From Burkholderiales bacterium (GTDB lineage Bacteria; Pseudomonadota; Gammaproteobacteria; Burkholderiales; WYBJ01), in the NCBI GenBank assembly GCA_020848435.1, contig JADLAC010000089.1, positions 98,124-162,123 of the forward strand: a DNA stretch of 64,000 nt. The letters are read 5' to 3'. Made by a program: the position numbers and the translations under genes. The notes below the pieces were generated by a model. The model did no database searches. It was given only the letters and a program-made list of their open reading frames with translations, and had not been told where the DNA came from. Positions 52,056-61,295 of this stretch are shown piece after piece (position 1 is the first letter of the stretch; the number at the start of each line of letters is the position of its first letter).

Positions 52056-52904
52056 ATGCGGGACACGGCCGCGGCCGCTGCGGCCAAGGCGCTGCGCGGC
52101 GTGAATCCTCATCCCAGCATCGGGCGGGCGAAGGCGTGCCGCTTTTGCGGCCGCACGCTCGGCTTGCTCGAGCACTACTCGGGCGCGGTCTGTGGCGATC
52201 CGGCATGCCGGCGCCGTCACCTGGACGGGGAGCTCGAGCATTACCGCTCGCGGGCCGGGGAGCTTTCGGGGCGGAACAGTCCGCGCGATTTTGCGATCAT
52301 CGTGGTACCGCATCGGCGCGAGGCGCTGGCGACGGCCGCTGCCGCTCGCCGGACGGCGCTGCAAGACCACCTGACGCAGCTCTGCGCGTCGCGCGCCGGC
52401 CCGCCGGTCGAAGAGGAGTCGTGCGATTGCGCACACGATGAAACCCGCGCACAAAGCCAGACCCACGCCGAGCCGCCCGGTGCGGCGGTGTGCGCCGCCT
52501 GCCGCGGCTACTGTTGCTATCACGGCGGGCGCAACTTCGCCTTTCTCGACGCGCAGGCGATCGGCCGGTTTGCCGCCGCGCAGCCGGAGATGTCAGCGGA
52601 CGAAGTCGTCGCGGCGTATCTCGGCTACCTTCCCGCGCGCGCCTACGAGGACTCGTGCCTATATCATGCCGCCGCCGGCTGTACCCTGCCGCGTTCGATG
52701 CGCTCGGCCACGTGCAACGACTATGCATGCGGACCGCTGCGTGAGGCGGAGCGGATCCTGCGAGACGAGCGCGCGCCGGGGCTATTCGTCGTCGAGCGTC
52801 ACGATCATCGCATCGTCGGCGGCGCGTTCATCGACTTGCCGCAGAGGCAGGAAACGCCCGGCGCGCAGCCGCAAGGGCAGCGCGCGCTGGTCGAAGAAAC
52901 GTAG
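52056..52904 (+). CDS. Uncharacterised Cys-rich protein with N-terminal zinc-ribbon-like and C-terminal YkgJ-like Cys cluster
   Basis: CRFCGRTLG...CGDPAC near N-terminus; CAACRGYCCYHGG...SCLYHAAAGCTLPRSMRSATCNDYAC near C-terminus; located between clpV and vgrG. Confidence 0.7.
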   Translation: MRDTAAAAAAKALRGVNPHPSIGRAKACRFCGRTLGLLEHYSGAVCGDPACRRRHLDGELEHYRSRAGELSGRNSPRDFAIIVVPHRREALATAAAARRTALQDHLTQLCASRAGPPVEEESCDCAHDETRAQSQTHAEPPGAAVCAACRGYCCYHGGRNFAFLDAQAIGRFAAAQPEMSADEVVAAYLGYLPARAYEDSCLYHAAAGCTLPRSMRSATCNDYACGPLREAERILRDERAPGLFVVERHDHRIVGGAFIDLPQRQETPGAQPQGQRALVEET

Positions 52905-53044
52905 CGGGAATGAGGCTCGATCATATGGCGAACGGATACAATGGCGTATCGAACGCGCACTTGAGCGCGCGGCGCTGGCTCGTTCAGCGCCGTCGCATGC
53001 TGGCGCCGGCGCCGGCGGGCCGCGGCCGTTAGGGGAGCAGTGAG

Positions 53045-55129
53045 ATGGGTCAAGCCACGGGCAAGTATCGTGTGGCGCAAATTGCGACCAAGCTCGACGC
53101 CGACGCCGTCTTGCTGGAACGCGTCACGGGGCGCGAAGAGCTCGGCCGGCTGTTCGAATACAGCGTCGATCTCGTCAGCGAGCGCGCGACCATCAAGCCG
53201 GAAGACTTGCTGGGGACGAATGTCACCTTGTTGCTCGCTACCGAAGACGAGGCGACCCCGCGCTACATCAACGGCTTCGTCACCAGTCTCACGGAGCTCG
53301 GCGAGGTGCGCACCACGGCCTTCAAGAGCGGCGTCGCCTACGGCTATCGGATCCTGGTCCACCCGTGGGCGTGGTTCGCCACCCGGCGCTCGGACTGCCG
53401 GATATTCAACAACAAGTCGGTGCCCGACATCGTCAAGGAGGTGCTCGGCATCTACGGCGGGGAGATCGCGGACAAGCTCTCGAACAAGCACGAGCCGTGG
53501 AAGTATTGCGTCCAGTATCGCGAGTCCGATTTCAATTTCGTCAGCCGCTTGATGGAGCAGGAAGGCATCTACTACTTCTTCCTGCACGAGAACGGCAAGC
53601 ACCAGCTTGCGCTCGCCGATTCGCCCAGCGCGCATGTCGCGCATTCGAGCTTCGGTACCTTTCCTTTTCGAGAAATCGATGTACGCGCCATGACCGACTA
53701 CGATTACATCAACGAGTGGTCGGCGGTCACTGCGGTCCAATCGGGCAAGTTCGTGCACAAGGATTTCGACTTCTTCAAGGCCTTCGCGGTCGAAGGGGTG
53801 GCGGAGAATCCTCGCTCGCACGCCTATGGCGACCTGGAGGTCTACGATTATCCGACCGAGGGCCTGGATACGTCCGGCGACAAGGAGATCAAGGAGCGCA
53901 CCACGGGTTACGCGGCGGTGCGCATGGAGGAGCTGCAGGCACGCTACCGGGTGCTCAACGGCGCCGGCAATGCGCGCGGGCTGCAGGTCGGTTATCGCTT
54001 CAAGCTCGCGGATCATCCCGATGCGGGTCACAACGGCGAATACCTCGCCATCGCTGCGGACATCGGCGCGACGGTGAACGAGTACGCGGCGACGGGTGCG
54101 CACGGCGGAGGCGGTGCGGAGTATCGCGTGCGATTCCAGGCCGTCAAGGCCGAGCAGGTCTACCGCCCGCAGCGCTTGACGCCCAAGCCCGCGGTGCAGG
54201 GCGCGCAAACCGCGCTGGTGGTCGGCGACGGCGAGATCGATACCGACGAGTTCGGCCGGGTCAAGCTGCAATTCCACTGGGACCGGGCCGGCGGCATCTG
54301 CTGGGCGCGCGTCGCGCAGATGATCGCGGGCAAGTCCTGGGGCGCCTTTTTCATCCCTCGGGTCGGTCAAGAGGTGGTGGTGGAATTCCTCGAAGGCGAT
54401 CCCGATCATCCGGTCGTCACGGGCGTGCTCTACAACGGCGTAGCGAAGACCCCCTACGCCTTGCCCGAGCACAAGACCAAGTCGACCATCAAGACCAATT
54501 CGTCGCAAGGCGGCGGCGGCTTCAACGAGCTGCGTTTCGAGGACAAGAAGGGTGAGGAGCAGATCTTCATCCACGGCGAGAAGCAACTCGACGTCCGCAT
54601 CAAGAAGGACCGGCTGTCGTGGATCGGGCAGGATTCCCACCTGATCGTGAAGCGCAATCGGCACGAGCTGATCGAAAAGGACCAGCACCTCGAGATCAAG
54701 GGCGATCGCAACGAAAAAGTGGCCGGCATCGACTCGCTCAAGGTCGAACAGAACTTGCAGTTCAAGGTGGGCCAGAAGAGCGCGCTCGATTCGGGCCAGG
54801 AGATCCATCTCAAGGCGGGCATGAACATCGTGCTCGAAGCCGGTACCCAGATCTCGCTCAAGGTCGGCGGCAATTTCATCGACATCGGCCCGGCCGGGGT
54901 GTTCATCAAGGGCACCATGGTGTTCATCAACAGCGGCGGCTCCGCCGGCAGCGGCTCGGGTTCCTCGCCCGCCGCGCCCGAGGCGGCGACGGAAGCGGAC
55001 AAGGCCAATCCGGGCGAGAAGGACGAGCCGCCGCTCAAGCCCAAGCCGCCCGCGGCGAAGAACTACAGCGCGCAGGCGGTTACGCTCAAGCAGGCGGCGC
55101 AGAACGGCGCCCCGTTCTGCGATCTTTGA
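53045..55129 (+). CDS. vgrG: T6SS spike protein VgrG (TssI)
   Basis: LERVTGREELGRLFEYSVDLVSE; DTDEFGRVKLQFHWDRAG...WARVAQMIAGKSWGAFFIPRVGQEVVVEFLEGDPDHPVVTGVLYN. Confidence 0.97.
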   Translation: MGQATGKYRVAQIATKLDADAVLLERVTGREELGRLFEYSVDLVSERATIKPEDLLGTNVTLLLATEDEATPRYINGFVTSLTELGEVRTTAFKSGVAYGYRILVHPWAWFATRRSDCRIFNNKSVPDIVKEVLGIYGGEIADKLSNKHEPWKYCVQYRESDFNFVSRLMEQEGIYYFFLHENGKHQLALADSPSAHVAHSSFGTFPFREIDVRAMTDYDYINEWSAVTAVQSGKFVHKDFDFFKAFAVEGVAENPRSHAYGDLEVYDYPTEGLDTSGDKEIKERTTGYAAVRMEELQARYRVLNGAGNARGLQVGYRFKLADHPDAGHNGEYLAIAADIGATVNEYAATGAHGGGGAEYRVRFQAVKAEQVYRPQRLTPKPAVQGAQTALVVGDGEIDTDEFGRVKLQFHWDRAGGICWARVAQMIAGKSWGAFFIPRVGQEVVVEFLEGDPDHPVVTGVLYNGVAKTPYALPEHKTKSTIKTNSSQGGGGFNELRFEDKKGEEQIFIHGEKQLDVRIKKDRLSWIGQDSHLIVKRNRHELIEKDQHLEIKGDRNEKVAGIDSLKVEQNLQFKVGQKSALDSGQEIHLKAGMNIVLEAGTQISLKVGGNFIDIGPAGVFIKGTMVFINSGGSAGSGSGSSPAAPEAATEADKANPGEKDEPPLKPKPPAAKNYSAQAVTLKQAAQNGAPFCDL

Positions 55130-55185
55130 CCGAGCTGACCATCCGCGGCGGCGCCGCGGACGAGAGTAGACGACGAAGGACGACC

Positions 55186-55731
55186 ATGCTGGGCCAGGAA
55201 GCGCTGAACGCGCTCAAACAGTTGCTGTGGACCACGCCCGAAGATCGCGTGTATGCACTGCTCGACGGCGCCAGCGTGCCGAGCCTGCTCGATCGCTTGT
55301 ACGCCGAGCCGCGCCCCGAATTCGAATGCCTCATGCACGGCGAGCTCGCGCCAGACATGGCGGAGGTCGCCCCTTATCTCGTGAGCGTGCAGCGCGACGG
55401 CGCCTTCACCGACTGGCTCCTGACCCAGGGCTGGGGCAACCATTGGGGCATATTCGCGGTAGCGCGCACCGACATCCGTCCCTTGTGGTTCCACTTGCGC
55501 ACGCTGAACGTGGTGTACGGCCCCGAAGGCAAGCCGATGCTGTTCCGCTACTACGACCCGCGCGTCCTGCGCGTCTTCCTGCCGACGTGCAGCCCGCAGC
55601 AAGTCAAGGAGATGTTCGGCCCCGTGGCGAGCTTCGTCGCGGAGGCTGACGCGCCCTCGATGGCGCTGAGCTTCGCGCACGTCGACGGCGAGCTGCAGAC
55701 GAGCTCGCGCCAGGTCGCCCGCGCTGCGTGA
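55186..55731 (+). CDS. DUF4123 domain protein (T6SS effector adaptor/chaperone)
   Basis: YALLDGASVPSLLDRLY...WLLTQGWGNHWGIFAVARTDIRPLWFHLRTLNVVYGPEGKPMLFRYYDPRVLRVFLPTC; directly downstream of vgrG. Confidence 0.87.
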   Translation: MLGQEALNALKQLLWTTPEDRVYALLDGASVPSLLDRLYAEPRPEFECLMHGELAPDMAEVAPYLVSVQRDGAFTDWLLTQGWGNHWGIFAVARTDIRPLWFHLRTLNVVYGPEGKPMLFRYYDPRVLRVFLPTCSPQQVKEMFGPVASFVAEADAPSMALSFAHVDGELQTSSRQVARAA

Positions 55732-55762
55732 ACGGCGAACGAGCTCGACACCGGCGCGCGGC

Positions 55763-56515
55763 ATGATCACGATCCGCAAGGAGCAGGTTGCAGCATTCAA
55801 GCAAGCCGCCGAGGCGCAATTCGAGCGCGGGCTGCTGGCCGGTCTCGCGGTGCAGTTCCCGCGGCTGCGTGAGCTTCATTGCGATGGCGCGCTCGATGAG
55901 ACGGTTCGGCTGGGCATAGAAAGGGCGCGCCAGCACGACTTGCAAGCGAGCGCCGACGTCCAGCGTTATCTCTGGCTCATGCTGCTTTTCGGCAGCCACT
56001 GGGAACGCGACCCGCAGGTCGGCTGGGCGGCGGCCGCGCTCGCGGCCGAGGATCCGCCGCGCGCATCCGAGCGTATCGGCCGCGTCTGGGAGCAAGCGGA
56101 AACTTGGCGCTCGCGCGTCATGGGTCCCAACGACAGCTTGTATGTCGCCGCGCTGCACAGCCTCGACGGCAGGTCGGTCGAGGATCTGTGCAAGAATCCG
56201 AGCCGCTCGCAGCGCGATCTGCTGATTCAACTGGCCGCGATGTTTCCGCGCAAGGTGGCCGAGCTGGGCGACGACGCGCTGTACGATCTCACCCGGCTGG
56301 CGGTCGAGGCCTGCAAACCGTTCGAGCTGATCGATCGCTGGGCCGTCGTCCTGATGACCGAGCTCATGTTTCTCTTCGGCGCGGGATTCCTGGTCGATCC
56401 GCTGCATCCGTGGGCGCGCGAGGCCTTGCAGGCAAGCGCAGGCCGAGGGATCGACCAGCGGCTCGAAGCTCTGTTGTCGGCCGCGCAGCGCCGGGTGGCG
56501 CTATACGCGAGCTGA
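55763..56515 (+). CDS. Conserved-looking uncharacterised protein downstream of DUF4123 adaptor
   Basis: 250 aa, alpha-helix-rich composition, same operon direction and tight spacing. Confidence 0.75.
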   Translation: MITIRKEQVAAFKQAAEAQFERGLLAGLAVQFPRLRELHCDGALDETVRLGIERARQHDLQASADVQRYLWLMLLFGSHWERDPQVGWAAAALAAEDPPRASERIGRVWEQAETWRSRVMGPNDSLYVAALHSLDGRSVEDLCKNPSRSQRDLLIQLAAMFPRKVAELGDDALYDLTRLAVEACKPFELIDRWAVVLMTELMFLFGAGFLVDPLHPWAREALQASAGRGIDQRLEALLSAAQRRVALYAS

Positions 56516-56537
56516 TCCGGACAGGCATCGGACCACC

Positions 56538-57464
56538 ATGCCCAAGTACACCGTAACGGGCGGTAGCGTCGAGGTCGACCTGCCGCCGAAGAGCGCCAAG
56601 CCGTCGCTTCTGCTCACGGAAAGGATGCGCAGCGAGCTGGAAGCGATTCGCGCCTACCGGCCGCGTCCCCCGACCAGCTATACGTTCTACGAAGTCGTCG
56701 ATCAGTGGCTCGGCCCCTGGGGCAAGGAAGGCTATCCCATCGGCTACGGCAAGTACTACAACATCCTTTTCACCGAGAGCAAGCAGCTCATGGCCTCGGA
56801 CATCGGCAGAACCTGGGTGCAAAAGACCACGGTTTGCCTGCAGGATGCGCTGATCGAGCTGGTGGCGACGGAATTCGGCAAAGGCAAGCTCGGCGCATTG
56901 ACCGAGCCGGAGCTGCGGGAAGTCGCCTTCGAGAGCCACGTCGATTGTTACATCGGCGCCGGGCTGTCGCGCGTGCTGCTCGAAGATCCTTTTCTCATCC
57001 CTATCGTTGCCGCTATCCCGGCGGCCGAATTCGTGCCCGGCTCGGGCAATGCAGCCGCTTCATGGGGCCAAGCGCTCGAAGCAGGCGCACGCGCGCCCGC
57101 CGTCGCCCTGGGATGGCTGGTGGCCGTCTCCATGCCGGCGCACAGCGGCGTGCTGCGGCGCGCGGCACGCATGGACATGCAGCGCTTCACCCACGAAATG
57201 ACCTTCGCCACCCGGCTCGGTCAGCTCAAGGACAGTATCGAAAAGGGCCGCTTCGACAATCCGGACAGCCTGAACGAGGTCATAGCGAGCCTGGAACGCA
57301 CGGAGCTGCCGGACGCGCAGGATTTGCAATACGTGCGCAGCGTCTTGAGCGCCGCGACGGCGCGCCAGGGGATGTTGCTCGAGCGCTATCGCAAGGAGAA
57401 GGAGAGGGCGCCCAAGGAGGTGCGCGAAGCGATCGACAAGGTCCTGAAATCGTCGCGCAAGTGA
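56538..57464 (+). CDS. Uncharacterised protein, candidate T6SS cargo/effector
   Basis: 308 aa; hydrophobic segments FLIPIVAAIPAAEF and PAVALGWLVAVSMPAH; second gene after the DUF4123 adaptor. Confidence 0.7.
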   Translation: MPKYTVTGGSVEVDLPPKSAKPSLLLTERMRSELEAIRAYRPRPPTSYTFYEVVDQWLGPWGKEGYPIGYGKYYNILFTESKQLMASDIGRTWVQKTTVCLQDALIELVATEFGKGKLGALTEPELREVAFESHVDCYIGAGLSRVLLEDPFLIPIVAAIPAAEFVPGSGNAAASWGQALEAGARAPAVALGWLVAVSMPAHSGVLRRAARMDMQRFTHEMTFATRLGQLKDSIEKGRFDNPDSLNEVIASLERTELPDAQDLQYVRSVLSAATARQGMLLERYRKEKERAPKEVREAIDKVLKSSRK

Positions 57465-57508
57465 CGCGGCGTCGAAAGCGTCGCGCCCGAGCCGTACGTT
57501 GGGTCGAG

Positions 57509-57898
57509 CTACGGAATCATGTGCGTCGTCTGGCCCGCGAACTGTACCGAGATCACGCCTCCCCACACGCACATCAGCTTGGACGTATCGTTGAGGCTGG
57601 GCTGATTCGCGAGCAGCACGGTCGGCGAGCCGGGTGCCCACGGTGCGGGCGTATTCGGCACGCAGGGCATGGGCGTCAGCACGCCGAGCGCGGCTGCCGT
57701 TGCGGAGGCGACGGTGGGATTCGCCAGGCTGCTGCAAGCACCGAAGGGCATGACGTTCACCATCGGCTTGTGGTCCATGATGTTGGCCGCGGGCTGGTTG
57801 CTGGTGAGCACGCGGTTTATCGGCAGCACGACGAAGGTGCTCGGCGCCATGCCGAAGCTACATTGCAGCAAGGCACCGTTGCACACGTGTAGCGCCAT
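57509..57898 (-). CDS. DUF4280 PAAR-like protein
   Basis: MALHVCNGALLQCSFGMAPSTFVVLP...NIMDHKPMVNVMPFGACSSLANPTVASATAAALGVLTPMPCVPNTPAPWAPGSPTVLLANQPSLNDTSKLMCVWGGVISV. Confidence 0.88.
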   Translation of the reverse strand: MALHVCNGALLQCSFGMAPSTFVVLPINRVLTSNQPAANIMDHKPMVNVMPFGACSSLANPTVASATAAALGVLTPMPCVPNTPAPWAPGSPTVLLANQPSLNDTSKLMCVWGGVISVQFAGQTTHMIP

Positions 57899-58202
57899 GT
57901 CATTTCTCCTGATCGCGAATGTCTCTGCCATGGAGCGCGCAGGACAAGCCAGATTGTCTTGAGCCCTGCTGCAAAAGGCAAGGAAACTGCGCGCGCCGTT
58001 CGCCGCGTAACCAACAACCCGCGCTCGCAGCGTCATCGGGAGCAGTAGCGACGCGCTGCATGCGGTGCGCGGACGCCGGCGATGCGACCCGCGCTGCGCC
58101 GGATGCCTTGGCGCGACGCGCCAGCGCGACCGGCCGGCCGCGCATCGGACTACAATGCGCACGTGCGCTCCCCCGGGCCGCGGTCGACGAACGGAGCAGG
58201 CG

Positions 58203-59750
58203 ATGCCAGGACGAATGCAATTCGACTTCAGCTTCAGTCAACCGGGCGCGCGCCGGCGCGCTCGATCCGAGGACGAGGCCGTCTTTCGCATTCTGGTGAT
58301 GGGCGATTTCAGCGGGCGTGAACCGGGCTCGCAGCCCGATACGAACGCGCTCTCGTCCCGCGGCCTGCTCAAGATCGACCTCGACAACTTCGAACAGGTC
58401 ATGCGCCGCTTGCACCCGCGCGTAGCGTTGTCGCCGCCGTCTGTATCGGTTGCGGGTGAGCCGATCGAGTTTCGTGCCGTGGACGACTTCCACCCCGACC
58501 GGCTGTACCGCGATCTGCCGCTTTTTTCGCGCTTCAAGGATTTGCGCCGGCGCCTGCTGGATCCGAACTCGTTCGACCAGGCCGCGGCCGAGTTGGGAGT
58601 CGCGCCGCCCGCGGCCGAGCCGGCGCCGGGGGTTGGCGCTGCCCCTGCCCCTGCCCCTGGTACGGAAGCCGCCGCGGCGATGGTCGAGCGTTTGCTCGGT
58701 CGCAAACCGGGCGCTGGCGCAGGCGAGCGCACCGCGGCCGCCACGCCGAGCCCGATCGATGCCCTGCTGCGCCGTGCCGTCGCGCCGCACATCCAGCCCG
58801 GCGCGCCGGCATTCCAGGAGCATTACCTCGCAGCAGTGGACGCGGCCGCGGCCGAGGCGATGCACGGCCTGCTGCACCTGCCGCGCTGGCAGGCGATCGA
58901 GTCGGCATGGCGGGGCGTGTACTGGCTCGTCACGACGCTCGAGCTGGGCGAGACGCTGGAGGTGTATCTGCTCGATGTGTCGCGCTCCGAGCTCGATGCC
59001 GACGTGGCACAGGCCGACGGCTCTCCCGAGCACATGATGCTTTATCGCCGTCTGGTGGAGGACCCCGGCCGAGATAGCGACGCCCGCAACTGGGCGTTGC
59101 TGGTGGGGTTGTACCGCTTCGAGCCCAGCGGCACGGATGCGCGCACATTGGGCATGCTGGGCGTCATCGCATCGCGGGCCGGCGGCCCCTTCGTCGCCGA
59201 GGCAAGCCCGGCCATCGTCGGCGCGAGCTCGCTCGCAGCTCAGGGCGATCCGCGCCAATGGCAGGCACCGGACGACGAGGCGGCCGAGGATTGGCGTGCG
59301 CTGCGCACGAGCGCGGTCGCGCCTTGGCTCGGGCTCGCGCTGCCGCGGATCCTGCTGCGCCTGCCCTACGGGGCGAAGACCGACCCGATCGATTCGTTTC
59401 CGTTCGAGGAGCTTGACGCCCCCGCGGCGCACGAGCACTACCTTTGGGGCAATCCCGCACTCGCCTGCGCCTTGCTGCTGGGGCAATCGTTCCAGGCGAA
59501 CGGATGGGACATGGCGTGCGGCGACCAGCTCGAGGTAGGCGACCTGCCCGCGCACATCGTCGAGGCTGGCGAGGAAAAACGCATGCAGGCGTGCGCCGAG
59601 GTATTCCTGACCGAGCGCGCCGCCGAAGCGATCCTGGAGCGCGGGCCGATGCCGCTCGCGAGCTATCGCAACCGAAACGCGGCGCGCCTGCTGCGCTTTC
59701 AATCACTCGCGCTGCCCGCCAAGGCGCTCGCCGGTCCATGGGCCGACTAG
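58203..59750 (+). CDS. Fused TssB-like/TssC-like contractile sheath paralogue
   Basis: N-terminal FRILVMGDFSGREP...LKIDLDNFEQVMRRLHPRVALSPPS (TssB-like) and C-terminal SAWRGVYWLVTTLELGETLEVYLLDVSRSEL...ILLRLPYGAKTDPIDSFPFEEL...HYLWGNPALACALLLGQSFQANGWDM (TssC-like). Confidence 0.87.
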   Translation: MPGRMQFDFSFSQPGARRRARSEDEAVFRILVMGDFSGREPGSQPDTNALSSRGLLKIDLDNFEQVMRRLHPRVALSPPSVSVAGEPIEFRAVDDFHPDRLYRDLPLFSRFKDLRRRLLDPNSFDQAAAELGVAPPAAEPAPGVGAAPAPAPGTEAAAAMVERLLGRKPGAGAGERTAAATPSPIDALLRRAVAPHIQPGAPAFQEHYLAAVDAAAAEAMHGLLHLPRWQAIESAWRGVYWLVTTLELGETLEVYLLDVSRSELDADVAQADGSPEHMMLYRRLVEDPGRDSDARNWALLVGLYRFEPSGTDARTLGMLGVIASRAGGPFVAEASPAIVGASSLAAQGDPRQWQAPDDEAAEDWRALRTSAVAPWLGLALPRILLRLPYGAKTDPIDSFPFEELDAPAAHEHYLWGNPALACALLLGQSFQANGWDMACGDQLEVGDLPAHIVEAGEEKRMQACAEVFLTERAAEAILERGPMPLASYRNRNAARLLRFQSLALPAKALAGPWAD

Positions 59751-59907
59751 CACAATCGACACGCGAGCCGGCGAGTGGCATCGACCCCGCCCACGCAGCG
59801 ATCGCATGGCATACGTGCTCAGGAGGGCAGGCAATGGATGCAATCGCCCAATTCGCTGGGCACCCGGTCGCGGGCCCCGCGCCGGGCCAGGGGCGGCGGC
59901 GGGTTGC

Positions 59908-61257
59908 GTGAAGGCGGTACGAGTGGCGCGGCGCCAGCGCGAGCGCGTACAAGCTGGCGTAGCCAAACACCGCTCGGGTGCGCTCGACGCGGCCGAAGCC
60001 ATTTATCGCCAAGTCCTGAGCGCGAACCCGGTTCAGCCGGATGCCTTGCACTTCCTCGGGATGCTCCTGTCCCAGCGCGGGCGCCGCGACGAGGGCATCG
60101 CCTTGATCGAGCGCGCGACCCAGGTCGCACCCGACTATGTGGACGCATTCAACAACCTCGGCAACGTGCTGCGCGTGGCCGGGCGGATCGAACAAGCGGA
60201 ACGCGCCTACCGTCATGCGCTTGCGCTCGATCCGCGCGCCGCCAATGTCCACGCCAACCTGGGCGCTATCCTGAGCACGCGCGGCGATCTCGACGCTGCC
60301 GAGGCGGCATGTCGCAAGGCGCTGGAGTTCGACCCGCGCCATGTCCACGCCTACACCACTCTGGGTGTGGTGCTGAAAAGCCAGGGCCGGATGAAGGAAT
60401 CGATCGCCGCCCACCTCGCGGCGGTCGCGTACGATCCGGACCATCCCGAAGCCTACAAGCTGCTCGGCTTGGCGTTGTGCGCCGATGGCCGTGCCGACGA
60501 GGCGCGCGAAATGTATCGGCGCTGGAGCGAAAGAGATCCCGACAATGCCGTTGCGCGGCATTTGCTCGCGGCTTGCGCGGGCGCCGCGATGCCGGATCGT
60601 GCCTCCGACGACTACGTGCGCGACGTATTCGACGGCATGGCGGACGGCTTCGATGCGCACCTCGAGCATTTGGACTATCGCGCGCCCGGCTTGGTGGCGC
60701 AGAGCGTGAGACACCAGGCCGGCGAGCCGCGCGCTGCACTCTCCATTCTCGATGCCGGTTGCGGCACTGGCCTGTGCGCGGCCTTCCTGCGGCCCTACGC
60801 GGCAACGCTCGCCGGCGTCGACCTGTCACCCGCGATGCTGCGTCACGCCGAAAAGCTGCGCCTGTACGATCGCTTGTTCGAGGCGGAGCTCACCGGCCAC
60901 ATGCAGGCGTACCCCGGGGCATACGATCTCATCGTGTGCGCGGACACGTTCTGTTATTTCGGCGACCTTCATCCCGCCATGCGAGCCGCACGTGCCGCAT
61001 TGACCGCATCGGGACGGATCGTCTTCACGGTCGAGCATGGGAGCGCCATCGCGGCCGATCCGGGATATGCATTGGCGCCGCACGGCCGCTATGCGCATGC
61101 GAGGAGCCACGTGCTGGGCGCATTGGCCGCGGCGGATCTCACCTGTGTCACGCTTGAACCGTGTCACTTGCGCAAAGAAGGCGGCGTTCCCGTGGACGGG
61201 TTGCTGGTGTGTGCTCAGCAGCGAGGAGATACGGCAGTCGGCGTGTGGGGTAGCTGA
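59908..61257 (+). CDS. TPR-repeat SAM-dependent methyltransferase (copy 1)
   Basis: Serial TPRs (VDAFNNLGNVLRVAGRIEQAERAYRHALALDPRAANVHANLGAIL) then ILDAGCGTGLCAAFLRPYAATLAGVDLSPAML. Confidence 0.87.
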   Translation: MKAVRVARRQRERVQAGVAKHRSGALDAAEAIYRQVLSANPVQPDALHFLGMLLSQRGRRDEGIALIERATQVAPDYVDAFNNLGNVLRVAGRIEQAERAYRHALALDPRAANVHANLGAILSTRGDLDAAEAACRKALEFDPRHVHAYTTLGVVLKSQGRMKESIAAHLAAVAYDPDHPEAYKLLGLALCADGRADEAREMYRRWSERDPDNAVARHLLAACAGAAMPDRASDDYVRDVFDGMADGFDAHLEHLDYRAPGLVAQSVRHQAGEPRAALSILDAGCGTGLCAAFLRPYAATLAGVDLSPAMLRHAEKLRLYDRLFEAELTGHMQAYPGAYDLIVCADTFCYFGDLHPAMRAARAALTASGRIVFTVEHGSAIAADPGYALAPHGRYAHARSHVLGALAAADLTCVTLEPCHLRKEGGVPVDGLLVCAQQRGDTAVGVWGS

Positions 61258-61295
61258 GGTGATTACCCGCGAGCAACGAAACGGAAGCAGCACCC

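Noticed and set aside
52805-54808. 667-aa minus-strand ORF antisense to vgrG
   Set aside because: Shadow ORF; vgrG frame has unambiguous family motifs.
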